A stretch of 64,000 nt of DNA from Mariniflexile sp. AS56 (GCF_030552475.1 NZ_JAUPED010000003.1:310001-374000), one strand, 5' to 3'; counted from the stretch's first letter, positions 10,301 to 19,532 are shown. Made by a program: numbers and translations. Notes: generated by a model not told the origin, from the letters alone.

Positions 10301-10420
10301 CAAAACCCATTTACGTTCACAGACTATGAAGGATCAGATCCTGAAACAGGACTTCAGAATAACTATAATGGTGGTTATTTAGTTAAAACCATATTATTTG
10401 GACTTAAGTTATCTTACTAA
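7352..10420 (+). CDS. SusC-like TonB-dependent outer-membrane glycan transporter
   Basis: A 1022-residue outer-membrane protein with a signal peptide ending in GASWAQ. It continues with a carboxypeptidase-regulatory-like domain (about 23-100: GVVADSQNIPIPGVNVVVKGTSNG), the NEVVVIGYG linker, a plug domain (about 115-245, with DASATAIYGARGANGVVIITTK) and a 22-strand barrel. Known: SusC proteins import oligosaccharides with a SusD lid. The plug has an acidic insertion (GISDDLDDDLSKP, about 190), a family-variable spot. Usual length for the family (about 1000). First gene of a ten-gene operon ending in the HTCS. SusD follows 19 bp after the stop. Confidence 0.97.
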   Translation: MVKLKLLLIALLVGFTGASWAQSKVSGVVADSQNIPIPGVNVVVKGTSNGAATDFDGNYQISAKSGDVLVFSYLGFKSQEVTYKGQATLNVKMQEDTAQLNEVVVIGYGSVKRSDLTGAVASLSSENITEQKKTDIGQAIQGKVAGVDVRALSNKPGAPLSIKIRGNTSITNTNAGRDGISDDLDDDLSKPLYVVDGIFFEDINALNPADIQQLDILKDASATAIYGARGANGVVIITTKSGIEGKTVFTYEATLGSRSVTNEPDYFNGDEYVAFVGDVIRSREWKNLFSNGVPTVADYNNINVASLIDTEIRITNEEASNAANRRYTNWIKDYQKTGIQTSHNLGMSGGSDGLVYNGSIGYLSDEGVLGIEAFERYNMSASLSKRVTDDLTVGLKTYLSFSEREEGSRELYRSTQRLAPTVNSRDTDGNIILFPDDQDLRFTNPYYDATGAWRNNTRALNVIANVFVNYKPTDWVNFKTQFSPNLSTERFGEYRGLLTKSSRNDASRIQSHYNSFFSTAYTWDNIVDFNFDLAEGHNLKSTLISSVYYKQDEGSNVQTRNFDTDAYLFYNTGVGTDPRSYDSYYEKETTSSFAARVNYSILDKYLFTFTGRYDGASKLAVNNKWDFFPSAAIAWKVTEEDFMQNTDWLDNLKLRLSYGESGNYSTVRPYESLAFLNNTDYIFGNNLTNGVTVSGFTNYDLTWERSKELNVGLDLGVLQNKIRLGLEVYSKTTDGGILARTLSPITGFGSATGNYGSVRNSGVEITLNTRNIQTENFKWTTDLNFARNKNEILELDGELDLIPYGNHGVLQIGEAVDAIWAPEKLGIWQLDEAAEAAVYGRFPGEYKFRDVNNDGSINSADNVILGQVSPDWTAGMTNTFSYKNLDLSVQVYTRQGTFGHSEFNQLSVPWQGDDAKFNKVDLDYWTPNNQDSKNPALEYGAGADWYYTDFDFVRVGNIGLGYEFSQSMLDKLKMSSLRLSLDIQNPFTFTDYEGSDPETGLQNNYNGGYLVKTILFGLKLSY

Positions 10421-10439
10421 TTTTTTAAAATATACAAAG

Positions 10440-12092
10440 ATGAAACTATTAAAAAACATAAAATATACAGCGGGCATACTAGCTTCTATGATGCTATTGA
10501 GCGGCTGTAATGATTATATTGATGAAACAATATATTCAGATGTAACAAGCGAGAATTTTATAACAGAAGATAATGCAGACCAACTGGTTGTTGGAATTTA
10601 TACGCAAGTACGTGGGGTCTACAGAAATTACGGGTACAAATTCTTAGGAACTGATATTTTTACAACAAGAGGTGATGTGACTTCTAATAGTTCTGAAAAT
10701 GATTATTTTGGTTTACAGGCACCAAGTTCTAATGGGGTTTGGTCTGGTAATTATGATATAATAGCAAAGGCAAATACAGCCATTAATCGTTATGAAAATC
10801 AAATAAGCTGGAGTGCAGGTCGATTAAGTGATAAAGCATATGGTCTAGCACAAGCAAGAGCATTAAGAGCGTTGGCATTCTTTAATTTAGCACAGCAATA
10901 TGGTGGCGTGGTTTTAGAATTAGACGAACAACTAACAATTCGTGAAGATTATACAAGATCTTCAGAAGCAGATACCTATGCGCTTATAATATCAGAATTA
11001 GAAGCAGCAATTCCAGGTTTATTAGATGCGCCAGAAACAGGTAGGTTTTCAAAAAGAGCGGCACAACATGTATTAGCTGAGGCTTACTTAACGAGAGCTT
11101 ATAAAACATTTGGTTCTACTGCAGATTTTACAACCGCAGCAGCATTGGCAGAACAGGCGATAGGTTCATATGATATTAGAAGTCAAACCTACGCTCAAGT
11201 ATTTGATTACGACAATCAAGTGAATCCAGAGGTGCTTTTTGCAGCACAATGGGGTGCAGGTAACATAGCTTCAAATAAGAATAATAACAAGCACGCGATC
11301 TTTATGTATGCGGTACATAATTTGCCGGGTATTAATAGAACAACAACACCTTATGGGTTTAGTGATTCTAATTCGATGCCAACACCCTTCTTTTATTCTT
11401 TATTTGCTGCAAATGATTCAAGAGATGATGCTACTTTTCACCGTGCCCTTCTAGCAGATGGAAATGTGCCTATTGGTGCTCCAGACCCAATTGTTGCAAA
11501 CGATACTATAGTTTATTTCCCAAAAGTAGCTCTAGGAGCAGCAGAACTTGCAGATCGTTTAGATCGTTATTGGGTATACCAACCAGATCAATATTTATAC
11601 GGTAGACCAGCCGATGTAACGGGTGTTAATTATTTGTATTCTTTAAATTCAGAATTAACAAACTTCCCAATATTCAAGAAATTTGATGATGAAGATTTTA
11701 ACGAAACAGCTGAAGGTGCTCGTGATACATTTATATTTAGAATTTCAGAAACTCATTTAATTGCAGCTGAAGCACATTTGGGAGCAGGTAATACAACACA
11801 AGCCTTATTTCATATAAACAGAGTAAGAGAACGAGCTACAGAAGTTCCTAATGAATATCTTACAGTAAGTATTGATGATATTTTAAATGAGCGTGCATTA
11901 GAACTTGCAGGTGAAGACAATAGATGGGCCGTTTTAAAAAGAACAGGTAAGTTAGAAGAGCGTGTAAACTTATACAATCCACATAATGTAAATCACGGTG
12001 CTTTTGATGCTGCGAAGCATTTATTACGCCCTATTCCAACTAATGAATTAATATTATCTCCAGAAACAATGAAACAAAACCCTAATTATTAA
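10440..12092 (+). CDS. SusD-like surface glycan-binding lipoprotein
   Basis: A 550-residue lipoprotein. I place the start at the ATG at 10440 because it gives a clean lipoprotein leader (MKLLKNIKYTAGILASMMLLSGC, Cys at about 23); the upstream in-frame start at 10398 lies inside susC. The SusD helical fold shows in ALRALAFFNLAQQYGGVVL, the TPR-like ISELEAAIPGLL...AEAYLTRAY, and the C-terminal LNERALELAGEDNRWAVLKRTG. Known: it forms the lid of the SusC pore and selects the glycan. It is followed by a strong hairpin, which may raise SusCD levels over the downstream enzymes. Confidence 0.96.
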   Translation: MKLLKNIKYTAGILASMMLLSGCNDYIDETIYSDVTSENFITEDNADQLVVGIYTQVRGVYRNYGYKFLGTDIFTTRGDVTSNSSENDYFGLQAPSSNGVWSGNYDIIAKANTAINRYENQISWSAGRLSDKAYGLAQARALRALAFFNLAQQYGGVVLELDEQLTIREDYTRSSEADTYALIISELEAAIPGLLDAPETGRFSKRAAQHVLAEAYLTRAYKTFGSTADFTTAAALAEQAIGSYDIRSQTYAQVFDYDNQVNPEVLFAAQWGAGNIASNKNNNKHAIFMYAVHNLPGINRTTTPYGFSDSNSMPTPFFYSLFAANDSRDDATFHRALLADGNVPIGAPDPIVANDTIVYFPKVALGAAELADRLDRYWVYQPDQYLYGRPADVTGVNYLYSLNSELTNFPIFKKFDDEDFNETAEGARDTFIFRISETHLIAAEAHLGAGNTTQALFHINRVRERATEVPNEYLTVSIDDILNERALELAGEDNRWAVLKRTGKLEERVNLYNPHNVNHGAFDAAKHLLRPIPTNELILSPETMKQNPNY

Positions 12093-12135
12093 TAGCAAAT
12101 ATTAGAAGTTTTTTTTTGAGTTAGTTTAGTAGAAG

Positions 12136-12170
12136 ATATAGGCAGACACAAATTTGTCTGCCTATATTTT
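12136..12170 (+). terminator. Intra-operon terminator or attenuator after susD
   Basis: A perfect 13-bp stem (12136-12148 with 12155-12167), a 6-nt loop and a following T run form a textbook rho-independent terminator between susD and the next enzyme gene. The ten co-directional genes suggest partial read-through, a known way to express susCD above enzyme genes. The rest of the 157-bp gap shows no clear promoter. Confidence 0.75.
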
Positions 12171-12249
12171 TAATTTTTGGGTATCAGTTATTAATACATA
12201 CTCAGCATAAGTATCAATCATTAAATTTTATTTCCTTATACCATTTTAT

Positions 12250-14301
12250 ATGCTTCTTTTCTTTAAAAAACAATTGGGTTTTATTGCAGCATTTCTAGTC
12301 ATTTTTTCATGCTCTAATACGTCAGTTGAAAATTATTATTTAATTATTGGCGCATCTGCTACAGATGTAGAAGTAAGTACGGTTAACGATTTAAAAAATG
12401 ATTTATCCAAAGTAATAGATGGCAGCGTCACTATTATTCCAGAAGCAGATCAAGATAAATTAAAAGAAAAAGGTGTTTTCTTCATTTTAGGTACCCCCCA
12501 AACTAATACCTTAATAAAAGGCTTAGGTACACAAAATAACATTAAATTATCTAGCACTATACCAGGAGCTAGAGGCGGAATTTGGGCTAAATCCATACTG
12601 CCTAATGGTCAAAAAGCAATTGTAATTGGAGGTTCAGATGTTCAAGGACTTCAATACGCTATTTATGACTATTCAAAAGATATATTGGGTGTAGACCCCT
12701 TGGAATATTGGACCAATAAACAACCAAGTAAAAAAACAAGTCAAGACATCTTCAACTTTAATTCTAAAATTATAGAACCGCCTAAGGTTCCTATGTTAAC
12801 GTATTTTGAAAATGATGTCGATGAATTAGCAAACTACCGAGGTAAATTGCTAGAATACGATTGGGAAAGTTATACCGAATTGATAAACTCATTAGTACGA
12901 TTACGCTATAACTCCATTCAGTTATTTGATATGTTGGGCAGGCCAGAATTTTTTATTCGTCCGGAATACAAAGAGCTAAAACCAGACTATCAAATTGATA
13001 TTGAGTATGTGGATAAGATGATAGATTATGTACACGAAAAAGGAATGAAAGTTGCGGTCGATTTTGCTTTAGGCTATCAAATTCACCCTATGGATGCCGA
13101 TAAAGCGGATTGCTGGAAAACCTATAAAGAAGATTGGCTACAAGCATGGCGCTATTATTTTGAGAAAACACCATTAGCTAAAACTGATATTTTTATTTTA
13201 CGCCCACGCCACCAGGTTTGGGATTGGGAATATGAAAGTACTTGTGGAGAAAGCAAAATAGAAGTTTTTAATGAAGTTTATAAAGCCTTCGGGAATTTAG
13301 TAGATGAATACAAGCCCAAAGCACAAAAAGTGTTGGTTTGTTATTCTGATGGAATGGAAATGTGGAATGAAGGGTTTAGACCACCAACAGATTGGACGGT
13401 ACTTTGGTCCGATCACGGTTTTGGCGATTTTCAACATCTTCCAAATACCACCGATGGTTATAAATTTGGAACCTACATGCATGCCGGTTATTGGTTAAAC
13501 CATACCGTACACAACCCATACCCAGAAAAAGTAGAAACCGTGATGAAAGAGATGTTTCAAAGTTATGGCGCAGATAATTATTGTTTGGTGAATGGGCAAA
13601 ACTTCAGACCCTTTTTATTAAACTTAGAAGCTTATAGTGAAGTTTGTAACAATCCAGAAACCTTTAACGGCGATGCTTTTTACAAATCGTGGACAGAGCG
13701 TTATTTTACTCAAGAAGCAGCGAAACATGCGGTAGCTTCCATGAAATGGCTGCATAAAGCGCAAGAAGGTCGAAAAGGCTATGTAGAACACTTATGGGAA
13801 ATTCGCGAAGCTGTTTCCTATTTATCAAATACTCCTATTAGAAGACCAGGTAAAACCCCTATTCCTTTCGATTTTAAAAGAGTGGCGGGTGATTTAGAAA
13901 ATACAGCTCGCTGTCAAGACGACCTCCAGAAAGCTCTTGAAGAAGCTAAAAAGGGCTATGAACTAGCTGAAGGAAATAATAATTTCTATCATGCCTACAT
14001 ATTACTTCCAGTAGTTTTATATTCAGATTTAATTGCTTTTGAAACCACATTGCACAGCATGTCGGTATTGAAAAAGGAATTTGAAGACACCAAAAACCCT
14101 GAAGCCTTAGAACAAGCGAAAGCTTTAATAGCAGAAGCAAAACAGAAATTAGAAACAATTTACAAAAACAGAGCATCTGGAGATCTAGATGACAAATGGA
14201 AGAATTGGTATTCTATAAAAATTCGAAGACAAAATAATGGTTTCCCAACTACAGAAATGTTAGAGGATATTGAAGCCAATTTAAATAAAATGACACTTTA
14301 A
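12250..14301 (+). CDS. GH115-like lipoprotein, divergent, function unassigned
   Basis: A 683-residue lipoprotein (leader ending LVIFSC). The N-terminal domain (about 28-160) ends in AIVIGGSDVQGLQYAIYDYSKDILGVDPLEYW, the type seen before alpha-glucuronidase (GH67/GH115) and GH20 barrels. The barrel has MLTYFENDVDE and a stretch beginning VLWSDHGFGDFQHLPNT. By eye this parallels VWTDDNYGYMRQLSNPEE and the following tryptophan-rich region in the GH115 protein of the same operon. The GH115 C-terminal carbohydrate-binding domain is absent and replaced by helices. Inferred: a glucuronidase-like or related exo-glycosidase, probably surface- or periplasm-anchored. A new subfamily or a non-glucuronidase role is possible. 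It is 11 bp upstream of the GH92-like gene. Confidence 0.6.
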   Translation: MLLFFKKQLGFIAAFLVIFSCSNTSVENYYLIIGASATDVEVSTVNDLKNDLSKVIDGSVTIIPEADQDKLKEKGVFFILGTPQTNTLIKGLGTQNNIKLSSTIPGARGGIWAKSILPNGQKAIVIGGSDVQGLQYAIYDYSKDILGVDPLEYWTNKQPSKKTSQDIFNFNSKIIEPPKVPMLTYFENDVDELANYRGKLLEYDWESYTELINSLVRLRYNSIQLFDMLGRPEFFIRPEYKELKPDYQIDIEYVDKMIDYVHEKGMKVAVDFALGYQIHPMDADKADCWKTYKEDWLQAWRYYFEKTPLAKTDIFILRPRHQVWDWEYESTCGESKIEVFNEVYKAFGNLVDEYKPKAQKVLVCYSDGMEMWNEGFRPPTDWTVLWSDHGFGDFQHLPNTTDGYKFGTYMHAGYWLNHTVHNPYPEKVETVMKEMFQSYGADNYCLVNGQNFRPFLLNLEAYSEVCNNPETFNGDAFYKSWTERYFTQEAAKHAVASMKWLHKAQEGRKGYVEHLWEIREAVSYLSNTPIRRPGKTPIPFDFKRVAGDLENTARCQDDLQKALEEAKKGYELAEGNNNFYHAYILLPVVLYSDLIAFETTLHSMSVLKKEFEDTKNPEALEQAKALIAEAKQKLETIYKNRASGDLDDKWKNWYSIKIRRQNNGFPTTEMLEDIEANLNKMTL

Positions 14302-14311
14302 AAAGATAAGA

Positions 14312-16642
14312 ATGACGTTAAACCAAAGTATTATAAACGGAGTTGCAGGCATAGGTTTTGGTATGCTTTCTTTACTATCATGTAAAAATGAAGATAAAAG
14401 AATCTCATTAGTTGAAGAAACCGAATCGATAGATTATGCATCCAAAGTCTACACACAACTAGACACCGAAAATTCTAGATGGTTTTTCTTCTCGTCTGCC
14501 AGTCGCCCGTTTGGGATGGTTAATTTAAGTCCAGATACACAAATTGGTGGTGCCTGGGGTAGTGGTTATCGTTATAAAACGGATACTATTAAAGGGTTTA
14601 GCCATATTCATGCGTGGCAAATGTCAGGTGTTTCAGTAATGCCTGTAACAACATCAGAAGCAACTAAAAATACGGTTTATTCTGATTTTTATTCAAAATT
14701 CAGTCACGATAAAGAAAAAATCACACCAGGTTATCATTCTGTAGTATTGGATAGATATCAAATAACCTCAGAATTAACAAGCACAAAACGTGTTGGTTTT
14801 CATCAATATGCATTTCCAAAAGATCAGCAAGCAGCCATACTTTTTAATTTAAATACCTTGTTGGGGCCTTGTAAAAACTCAGAAGGTGTTTTAGAAAAGA
14901 ATGGCGTTAATGAAATTTCTGGGTCTCTTGTTATGGAGCGAACACACAGAAGGCCAAAACCTGTAACCGTTTATTTTAAAGCTATTTTAAATACCGATAT
15001 AGAATCCGTAGATCAAGATTCAAAAACGGGAAATTACCTTGTTAATTTGGCTGATACAAATGAAAAGGTTTTAATGAAATTAGGTATTTCATACACGTCC
15101 GTGGAAAATGCTGCTAATAATATAAACCAAGAATTACCACATTGGAGTTTTGATAAAGTAGCATCTCAATCGAAAACCGAGTGGAATGGCTTACTAGGAC
15201 GAATTGATGTGAAAGGTGGAACAGAAACCGACCAGAAAAGATTTTATACCGATTTGTGGCATGCGCTACAAGGGCGTCGAATTATTAATGATTTTAATGG
15301 TGCCTATCCAGATAATACAGGAGCCGAATTTAGAGTGGGTCAATTACCGGTGGATGCTAACGGTAAACCAAAATTTAATCACTTTAATTCCGATTCGTTT
15401 TGGGGCGCACAATGGACCATCAATACACTTTGGGGACTTGTGTATCCAGAGATTATGGACGATTTTGTACACTCCTTAATGCAATATTATAAAGATGGCG
15501 GTTTAATACCAAGAGGTCCTTCGGGCGGAAATTACACCTATGTGATGACGGGCGCTTCATCAACACCATTTATAGTGAGCGCTATTCAAAAGGGTATTAT
15601 AAAAGAAGATTTAGAAGGCATTTATCAAGCTTTAAAGAAAAACCACATGTTAGGTGGTATAATGGGAAAATCGGGTTATGAGCATACAACTAATTTAGGC
15701 GGGGGCTTAAAATACTACATAGAAAAGGGGTATGCTCCTTACCCCATCCCAGAAGGTAAATTTGGTGGACATCAAGATGGTGCGAGTCTTACCATGGAAT
15801 ATGCGTATCAAGATTGGACATTGGCGCAATTAGCTAAAAAACTAAACCATAACGAGGATTATGACTATTTCATGATGCGTTCAAAAAACTATAAAAACGT
15901 ATTTGATGAAAAAGTAGGTTGGATGCGACCAAAAAATGTAGCAGGTGTTTGGAAAAAAGATTTCGATCCTTACCAGCCAGAAAACGGTTTTATAGAATCG
16001 AATGGTGCGCAGTCTACTTGGTTTGTACCACATGATATTCAAGGCTTAGCGGCTTTAATGGGAGGCGAAGCTAAAGCGGTTGAAAAATTAAACAACCAGT
16101 TTATTCAAGCTGAAAAATTGGGCTTTACGGCTGGTAATTCGCATGCACAAGAGTTGCATCCAGAATATAGTAGAATTCCAATTAATTTTGGAAATCAACC
16201 TTCTATACAAACCTCTTTTGTGTTTAATCAATTAAACAGACCAGATTTAACGCAGTTTTGGACGAGAAATGTAATTAGCAAAACCTTTAGTGGTTTGTCG
16301 CCAGCTACAGGTTATAATGGTGATGAAGATCAAGGCCTTATGGGAAGCTTAAATGTACTCATGAAAATTGGTTTGTTTCAAATGAATGGAGGAACGGACG
16401 ATAACCCCGAATATCAAATTGGAAGCCCTATTTTTGATGAAATAAAAATTCAATTAAATCCAGACTATTATTCAGCCAAAACGTTTACCATAAAAACCAT
16501 AAATAATAGTCCGTCAAATGTTTATGTGTCTAAGGTGACTTTGAATAATAAATCGGTTAAAAATTATAAAGTATCACAAAGTGATGTGGTAAACGGCGGT
16601 GAGTTACTATTAGAAATGTCTAATAATCCAAATCAGAAATAA
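14312..16642 (+). CDS. GH92-like alpha-mannosidase family lipoprotein
   Basis: A 776-residue lipoprotein (leader GFGMLSLLSC). GH92 landmarks: SRPFGMVNLSPDTQ, GYRYKTDTIKGFSHIH, DSFWGAQWTINTLWGL, DGGLIPRGPSGGNYT, STWFVPHDIQGLAALMGG and GYNGDEDQG. The putative acid Glu562 (FIESNGAQ) and the Asp671-x-Asp673 pair are present, with the 109/111-residue spacing I recall for characterized GH92. Odd: the usual EGNAWQY is ESNGAQS, and the usual GNEP is GNQP (Gln629). Known: GH92 enzymes are calcium-dependent exo-alpha-mannosidases, some acting next to phosphate. The changes leave linkage, and even mannose specificity, open. GH29 follows after 4 bp. Confidence 0.82.
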   Translation: MTLNQSIINGVAGIGFGMLSLLSCKNEDKRISLVEETESIDYASKVYTQLDTENSRWFFFSSASRPFGMVNLSPDTQIGGAWGSGYRYKTDTIKGFSHIHAWQMSGVSVMPVTTSEATKNTVYSDFYSKFSHDKEKITPGYHSVVLDRYQITSELTSTKRVGFHQYAFPKDQQAAILFNLNTLLGPCKNSEGVLEKNGVNEISGSLVMERTHRRPKPVTVYFKAILNTDIESVDQDSKTGNYLVNLADTNEKVLMKLGISYTSVENAANNINQELPHWSFDKVASQSKTEWNGLLGRIDVKGGTETDQKRFYTDLWHALQGRRIINDFNGAYPDNTGAEFRVGQLPVDANGKPKFNHFNSDSFWGAQWTINTLWGLVYPEIMDDFVHSLMQYYKDGGLIPRGPSGGNYTYVMTGASSTPFIVSAIQKGIIKEDLEGIYQALKKNHMLGGIMGKSGYEHTTNLGGGLKYYIEKGYAPYPIPEGKFGGHQDGASLTMEYAYQDWTLAQLAKKLNHNEDYDYFMMRSKNYKNVFDEKVGWMRPKNVAGVWKKDFDPYQPENGFIESNGAQSTWFVPHDIQGLAALMGGEAKAVEKLNNQFIQAEKLGFTAGNSHAQELHPEYSRIPINFGNQPSIQTSFVFNQLNRPDLTQFWTRNVISKTFSGLSPATGYNGDEDQGLMGSLNVLMKIGLFQMNGGTDDNPEYQIGSPIFDEIKIQLNPDYYSAKTFTIKTINNSPSNVYVSKVTLNNKSVKNYKVSQSDVVNGGELLLEMSNNPNQK

Positions 16643-16646
16643 TAAA

Positions 16647-17948
16647 ATGAAATTAAGACTGACGTTTCTTGCCCTTTTAATAACTACTTGTTCAGCGTTT
16701 TCACAACTTAAAAACAAACCCGAACTCGATGAAAACTTCATGGATATGGGCTTCGGTATTTTTGTACATTGGAGTTTGGACTCACAATTAGGGAGTGTTA
16801 TTAGCCATTCGTTAGTAGGTGCTTCAGATACTTATGTGAATAAGTATTTCAATGAACTGCCAAAAACATTTTATCCAGATAAATTTGATGCCGATGGATG
16901 GGCACGTTTATTTAAAGTAGCAGGCGCAGAATACGTTGTATTTACAGCGAAACACCATAACGGGTTTTGTATGTGGGATACTAAAACTACCGATTTTAAT
17001 ATCATGAACACTCCTTATGGGAAGGATATTGTTGGTGAATTAGTTAAAGCATTACGCAGGCAGAATTTAAAAGTAGGCTTGTATTTTTCTCCTGAAGATT
17101 TCAGCATTTTGCGTAAACAAGGGCATTTAATTTCCCGTAAAGGACCCATGACTCAAATTACCGCAAATAAAGAACTTTTTGCGTACGATAAGGTTCAAGT
17201 TCGAGAACTTATTAAAAATTACGGACCCATAGATGTGATGTTTTTTGATGCATTCCAAGCGAAACCCATGGCTCAATTTGTTCATGAGATAGACCCAAAT
17301 ATTGTGGTAACGCGTGGTGAGATGAACACACCAGAACAGAAAATCCCAGATGCAGCCATGCCAGGACCTTGGGAAACCTGTATGACCATGGGCACACAAT
17401 GGGCATACAAACCAACAAACGAAACTTACAAAAGTGGGTCGGAACTCATTGAGAAATTAATTGAAATTAGAGCTAAAGGTGGTAATTTTCTGATGAATGT
17501 TGGTCCGAAACCCAATGGAGAAATACCCATAGAGCAAGAAGAACGTCTGCGAGAAATAGCTTTGTGGATGTATGTGAATGAAGAAGGTGTTAAAAATGTG
17601 AGAACGGTACCAACCATTATTAGAGATGGCGACATGTGGTTTACAAAAGGTAAAGCGGAAAACACAGCTTATGTGTTTATAACGGGCCAAAAAGATTGGT
17701 TTAAAGGCTTTAGAAGAAGCTTTCATTTGAAAAATATGAAAGCCACGGCTAACACAACTATTTCTGTACTTGGGCAAAATGATTTGGTGGTAGAGTACTG
17801 GCCAGAAAACACACCAACCTCTCGATTCATTCAGCATAAAGATTTGTTAGAAATATCCATAAGTAGGGCACAACGCCTATATAACGATAAAATTTGGCCA
17901 AACCCTATTGTGGTTAAATTAACCAATGTAGAGTTTATTAAGAAGTAG
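16647..17948 (+). CDS. GH29 alpha-L-fucosidase-like enzyme (first of two)
   Basis: A 433-residue exported protein (signal peptide ending CSAFSQ). GH29 motifs: MGFGIFVHWSLDS near the N-terminus, AKHHNGFCMWDTKTTDFNI, LKVGLYFSP, and YGPIDVMFFDAF, whose last Asp sits where the GH29 nucleophile lies; GGNFLMNVGPKPNGEI closes the barrel. Known: GH29 removes alpha-L-fucose with retention. The C-terminal beta domain is short. It differs much from the neighbouring GH29 paralogue, so the two probably cut different linkages. Co-transcribed; the second GH29 starts 41 bp later. Confidence 0.88.
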   Translation: MKLRLTFLALLITTCSAFSQLKNKPELDENFMDMGFGIFVHWSLDSQLGSVISHSLVGASDTYVNKYFNELPKTFYPDKFDADGWARLFKVAGAEYVVFTAKHHNGFCMWDTKTTDFNIMNTPYGKDIVGELVKALRRQNLKVGLYFSPEDFSILRKQGHLISRKGPMTQITANKELFAYDKVQVRELIKNYGPIDVMFFDAFQAKPMAQFVHEIDPNIVVTRGEMNTPEQKIPDAAMPGPWETCMTMGTQWAYKPTNETYKSGSELIEKLIEIRAKGGNFLMNVGPKPNGEIPIEQEERLREIALWMYVNEEGVKNVRTVPTIIRDGDMWFTKGKAENTAYVFITGQKDWFKGFRRSFHLKNMKATANTTISVLGQNDLVVEYWPENTPTSRFIQHKDLLEISISRAQRLYNDKIWPNPIVVKLTNVEFIKK

Positions 17949-17989
17949 AACTTTACGTTATATTTGAAAACATACCATAATAATATCAC

Positions 17990-19405
17990 ATGATAAAAAC
18001 AGTTTTTTTAAGAAATTTTTATAGCACATTAGTCTTAATCGGTATTTTAGTTTCCAATGCTGTAGCACAATCACCAGACAAAATGGAGTGGTGGAAAGAT
18101 GCCAAATTCGGGATGTTTTTGCATTGGGGTTTGTATTCGCAAACAGCTGGTTATTGGGATGGCCATATAGCAAAGGGTAATGAGCATTTTATGATTCATG
18201 AAAAAATCTCTTTGGAGGACTATGGAAAAATTGCAAACGATTTTAATCCTGTAAATTTCGATGCTGAAAAATGGGTGCTTACGGCTAAGGAAGCAGGCAT
18301 GAAATACATCATCATCACATCAAAACATCATGATGGTTTTGCAATGTTCAATTCCCCTTCAAACGATTATAATATAAAAACAAGAACGCCGTATGCTAAA
18401 GATCCCATGAAGGAATTGGTAGATGCTTGCCATAAGCACGATATGAAATTTGGGTTTTATTATTCCCTAGGACGCGATTGGGAAGACCCTGATGTAGCTA
18501 CAGATTGGCCTTTTAAAGGCGGTAGAAGTAATTTAGTAGATTATCCAGATGAAGATATAAAAGTATACAGCAGGTATTTTGAACGAAAAGTGAAGCCTCA
18601 AATAAAGGAGCTGCTTACCCAATATGGGAAAATTGATGTGATTTGGTTTGATACACCAGAATTAATTAGTCCTGAAGAAAGTAAAGAATTACGAGAACTA
18701 ATATTAAATATTCAACCGCATTGCATCATTAATAGTCGTATTAAACATGGGTTTGGCGATTATAAAGTGACAGAGCAGGAAATTGTGAAAGGGTTGGAAG
18801 TTGAACCTTGGGAAGCCTGTATTACCATGGGGAAAAACTGGGGTTATATTGAGTATGATACCATCTATAAATCATCTGAATTAATGACCCGTCAATTACT
18901 AGAAATAGTTAGTAAAGGCGGAAATTTATTGTTGAACAACGGACCTACAGGAAAAGGCGAAATCACCGATTTAGCACAAGAACGCTTAGCAGAAATTGGA
19001 GTTTGGATGAAACAAAATGCCGAAGGTATTTATGGTTCAAGTCCGTGGAAAATTCAAAGTGAATTACTTTCAAAAGCTAAAAAAACAGAAATTATTCAAA
19101 GTGAAGATGGTAAAAATACGCTTATAGATACTGCGAAAGATGCGACTTCAAAAGAGATTATACCAGAGGTACAATTCACCCTGAAAAATAATAGCATATA
19201 TGCTTATGTGTGTAGTTTTCATGAAAAACAAGTGCTTATTAAATCGTTTGCCTTAAAGAGCAATTTAAAAATTAAGGACGTAACAGCCGTAGGTACAAAT
19301 AAAACGGTGGTTTGGTCTCAAACGAAAGAAGGCTTAAAAATAGAAATGCCTGCTTATGCTGAAAATGAAATTCCTATATCGGGTTTTAAAATTGAACTCC
19401 AATAA
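17990..19405 (+). CDS. GH29 alpha-L-fucosidase-like enzyme (second of two)
   Basis: A 471-residue exported protein (signal ends about residue 27, NAVAQS). Motifs: AKFGMFLHWGLYSQTAGYWDG, SKHHDGFAMFNSPSNDYNI, FGFYYSLGRDWEDPD, and YGKIDVIWFDTPE with the likely nucleophile Asp; then GGNLLLNNGPTGKGEI. The loop after FYYSLGRDWEDPD is longer than in the first GH29. A C-terminal beta domain (about 370-470) is present. Known: retaining alpha-L-fucosidase family, with some members acting on other sugars. The 127-bp gap to the next gene has no clear promoter. Confidence 0.9.
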   Translation: MIKTVFLRNFYSTLVLIGILVSNAVAQSPDKMEWWKDAKFGMFLHWGLYSQTAGYWDGHIAKGNEHFMIHEKISLEDYGKIANDFNPVNFDAEKWVLTAKEAGMKYIIITSKHHDGFAMFNSPSNDYNIKTRTPYAKDPMKELVDACHKHDMKFGFYYSLGRDWEDPDVATDWPFKGGRSNLVDYPDEDIKVYSRYFERKVKPQIKELLTQYGKIDVIWFDTPELISPEESKELRELILNIQPHCIINSRIKHGFGDYKVTEQEIVKGLEVEPWEACITMGKNWGYIEYDTIYKSSELMTRQLLEIVSKGGNLLLNNGPTGKGEITDLAQERLAEIGVWMKQNAEGIYGSSPWKIQSELLSKAKKTEIIQSEDGKNTLIDTAKDATSKEIIPEVQFTLKNNSIYAYVCSFHEKQVLIKSFALKSNLKIKDVTAVGTNKTVVWSQTKEGLKIEMPAYAENEIPISGFKIELQ

Positions 19406-19532
19406 ATTATAATTAGATTTAAATATTTTTTTTATAGGATTGGTTGTAATTATAATAACTAGAGTTCATAGATTTTTAGACCTTTGGATTAATTTAAAAT
19501 GGATAAATGCCATTAATTTTAAATAATAAAAT

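Noticed and set aside
10398-10439. SusD starting inside the susC gene
   Set aside because: The ATG at 10440 gives a proper lipoprotein leader; the upstream start would add a tail that spoils it.
12250-14301. GH20 beta-hexosaminidase for the 683-residue lipoprotein
   Set aside because: The N-terminal domain is of the type shared by GH20, GH67 and GH115, but the typical GH20 catalytic Asp-Glu pair is not seen and the later region resembles the GH115 neighbour.
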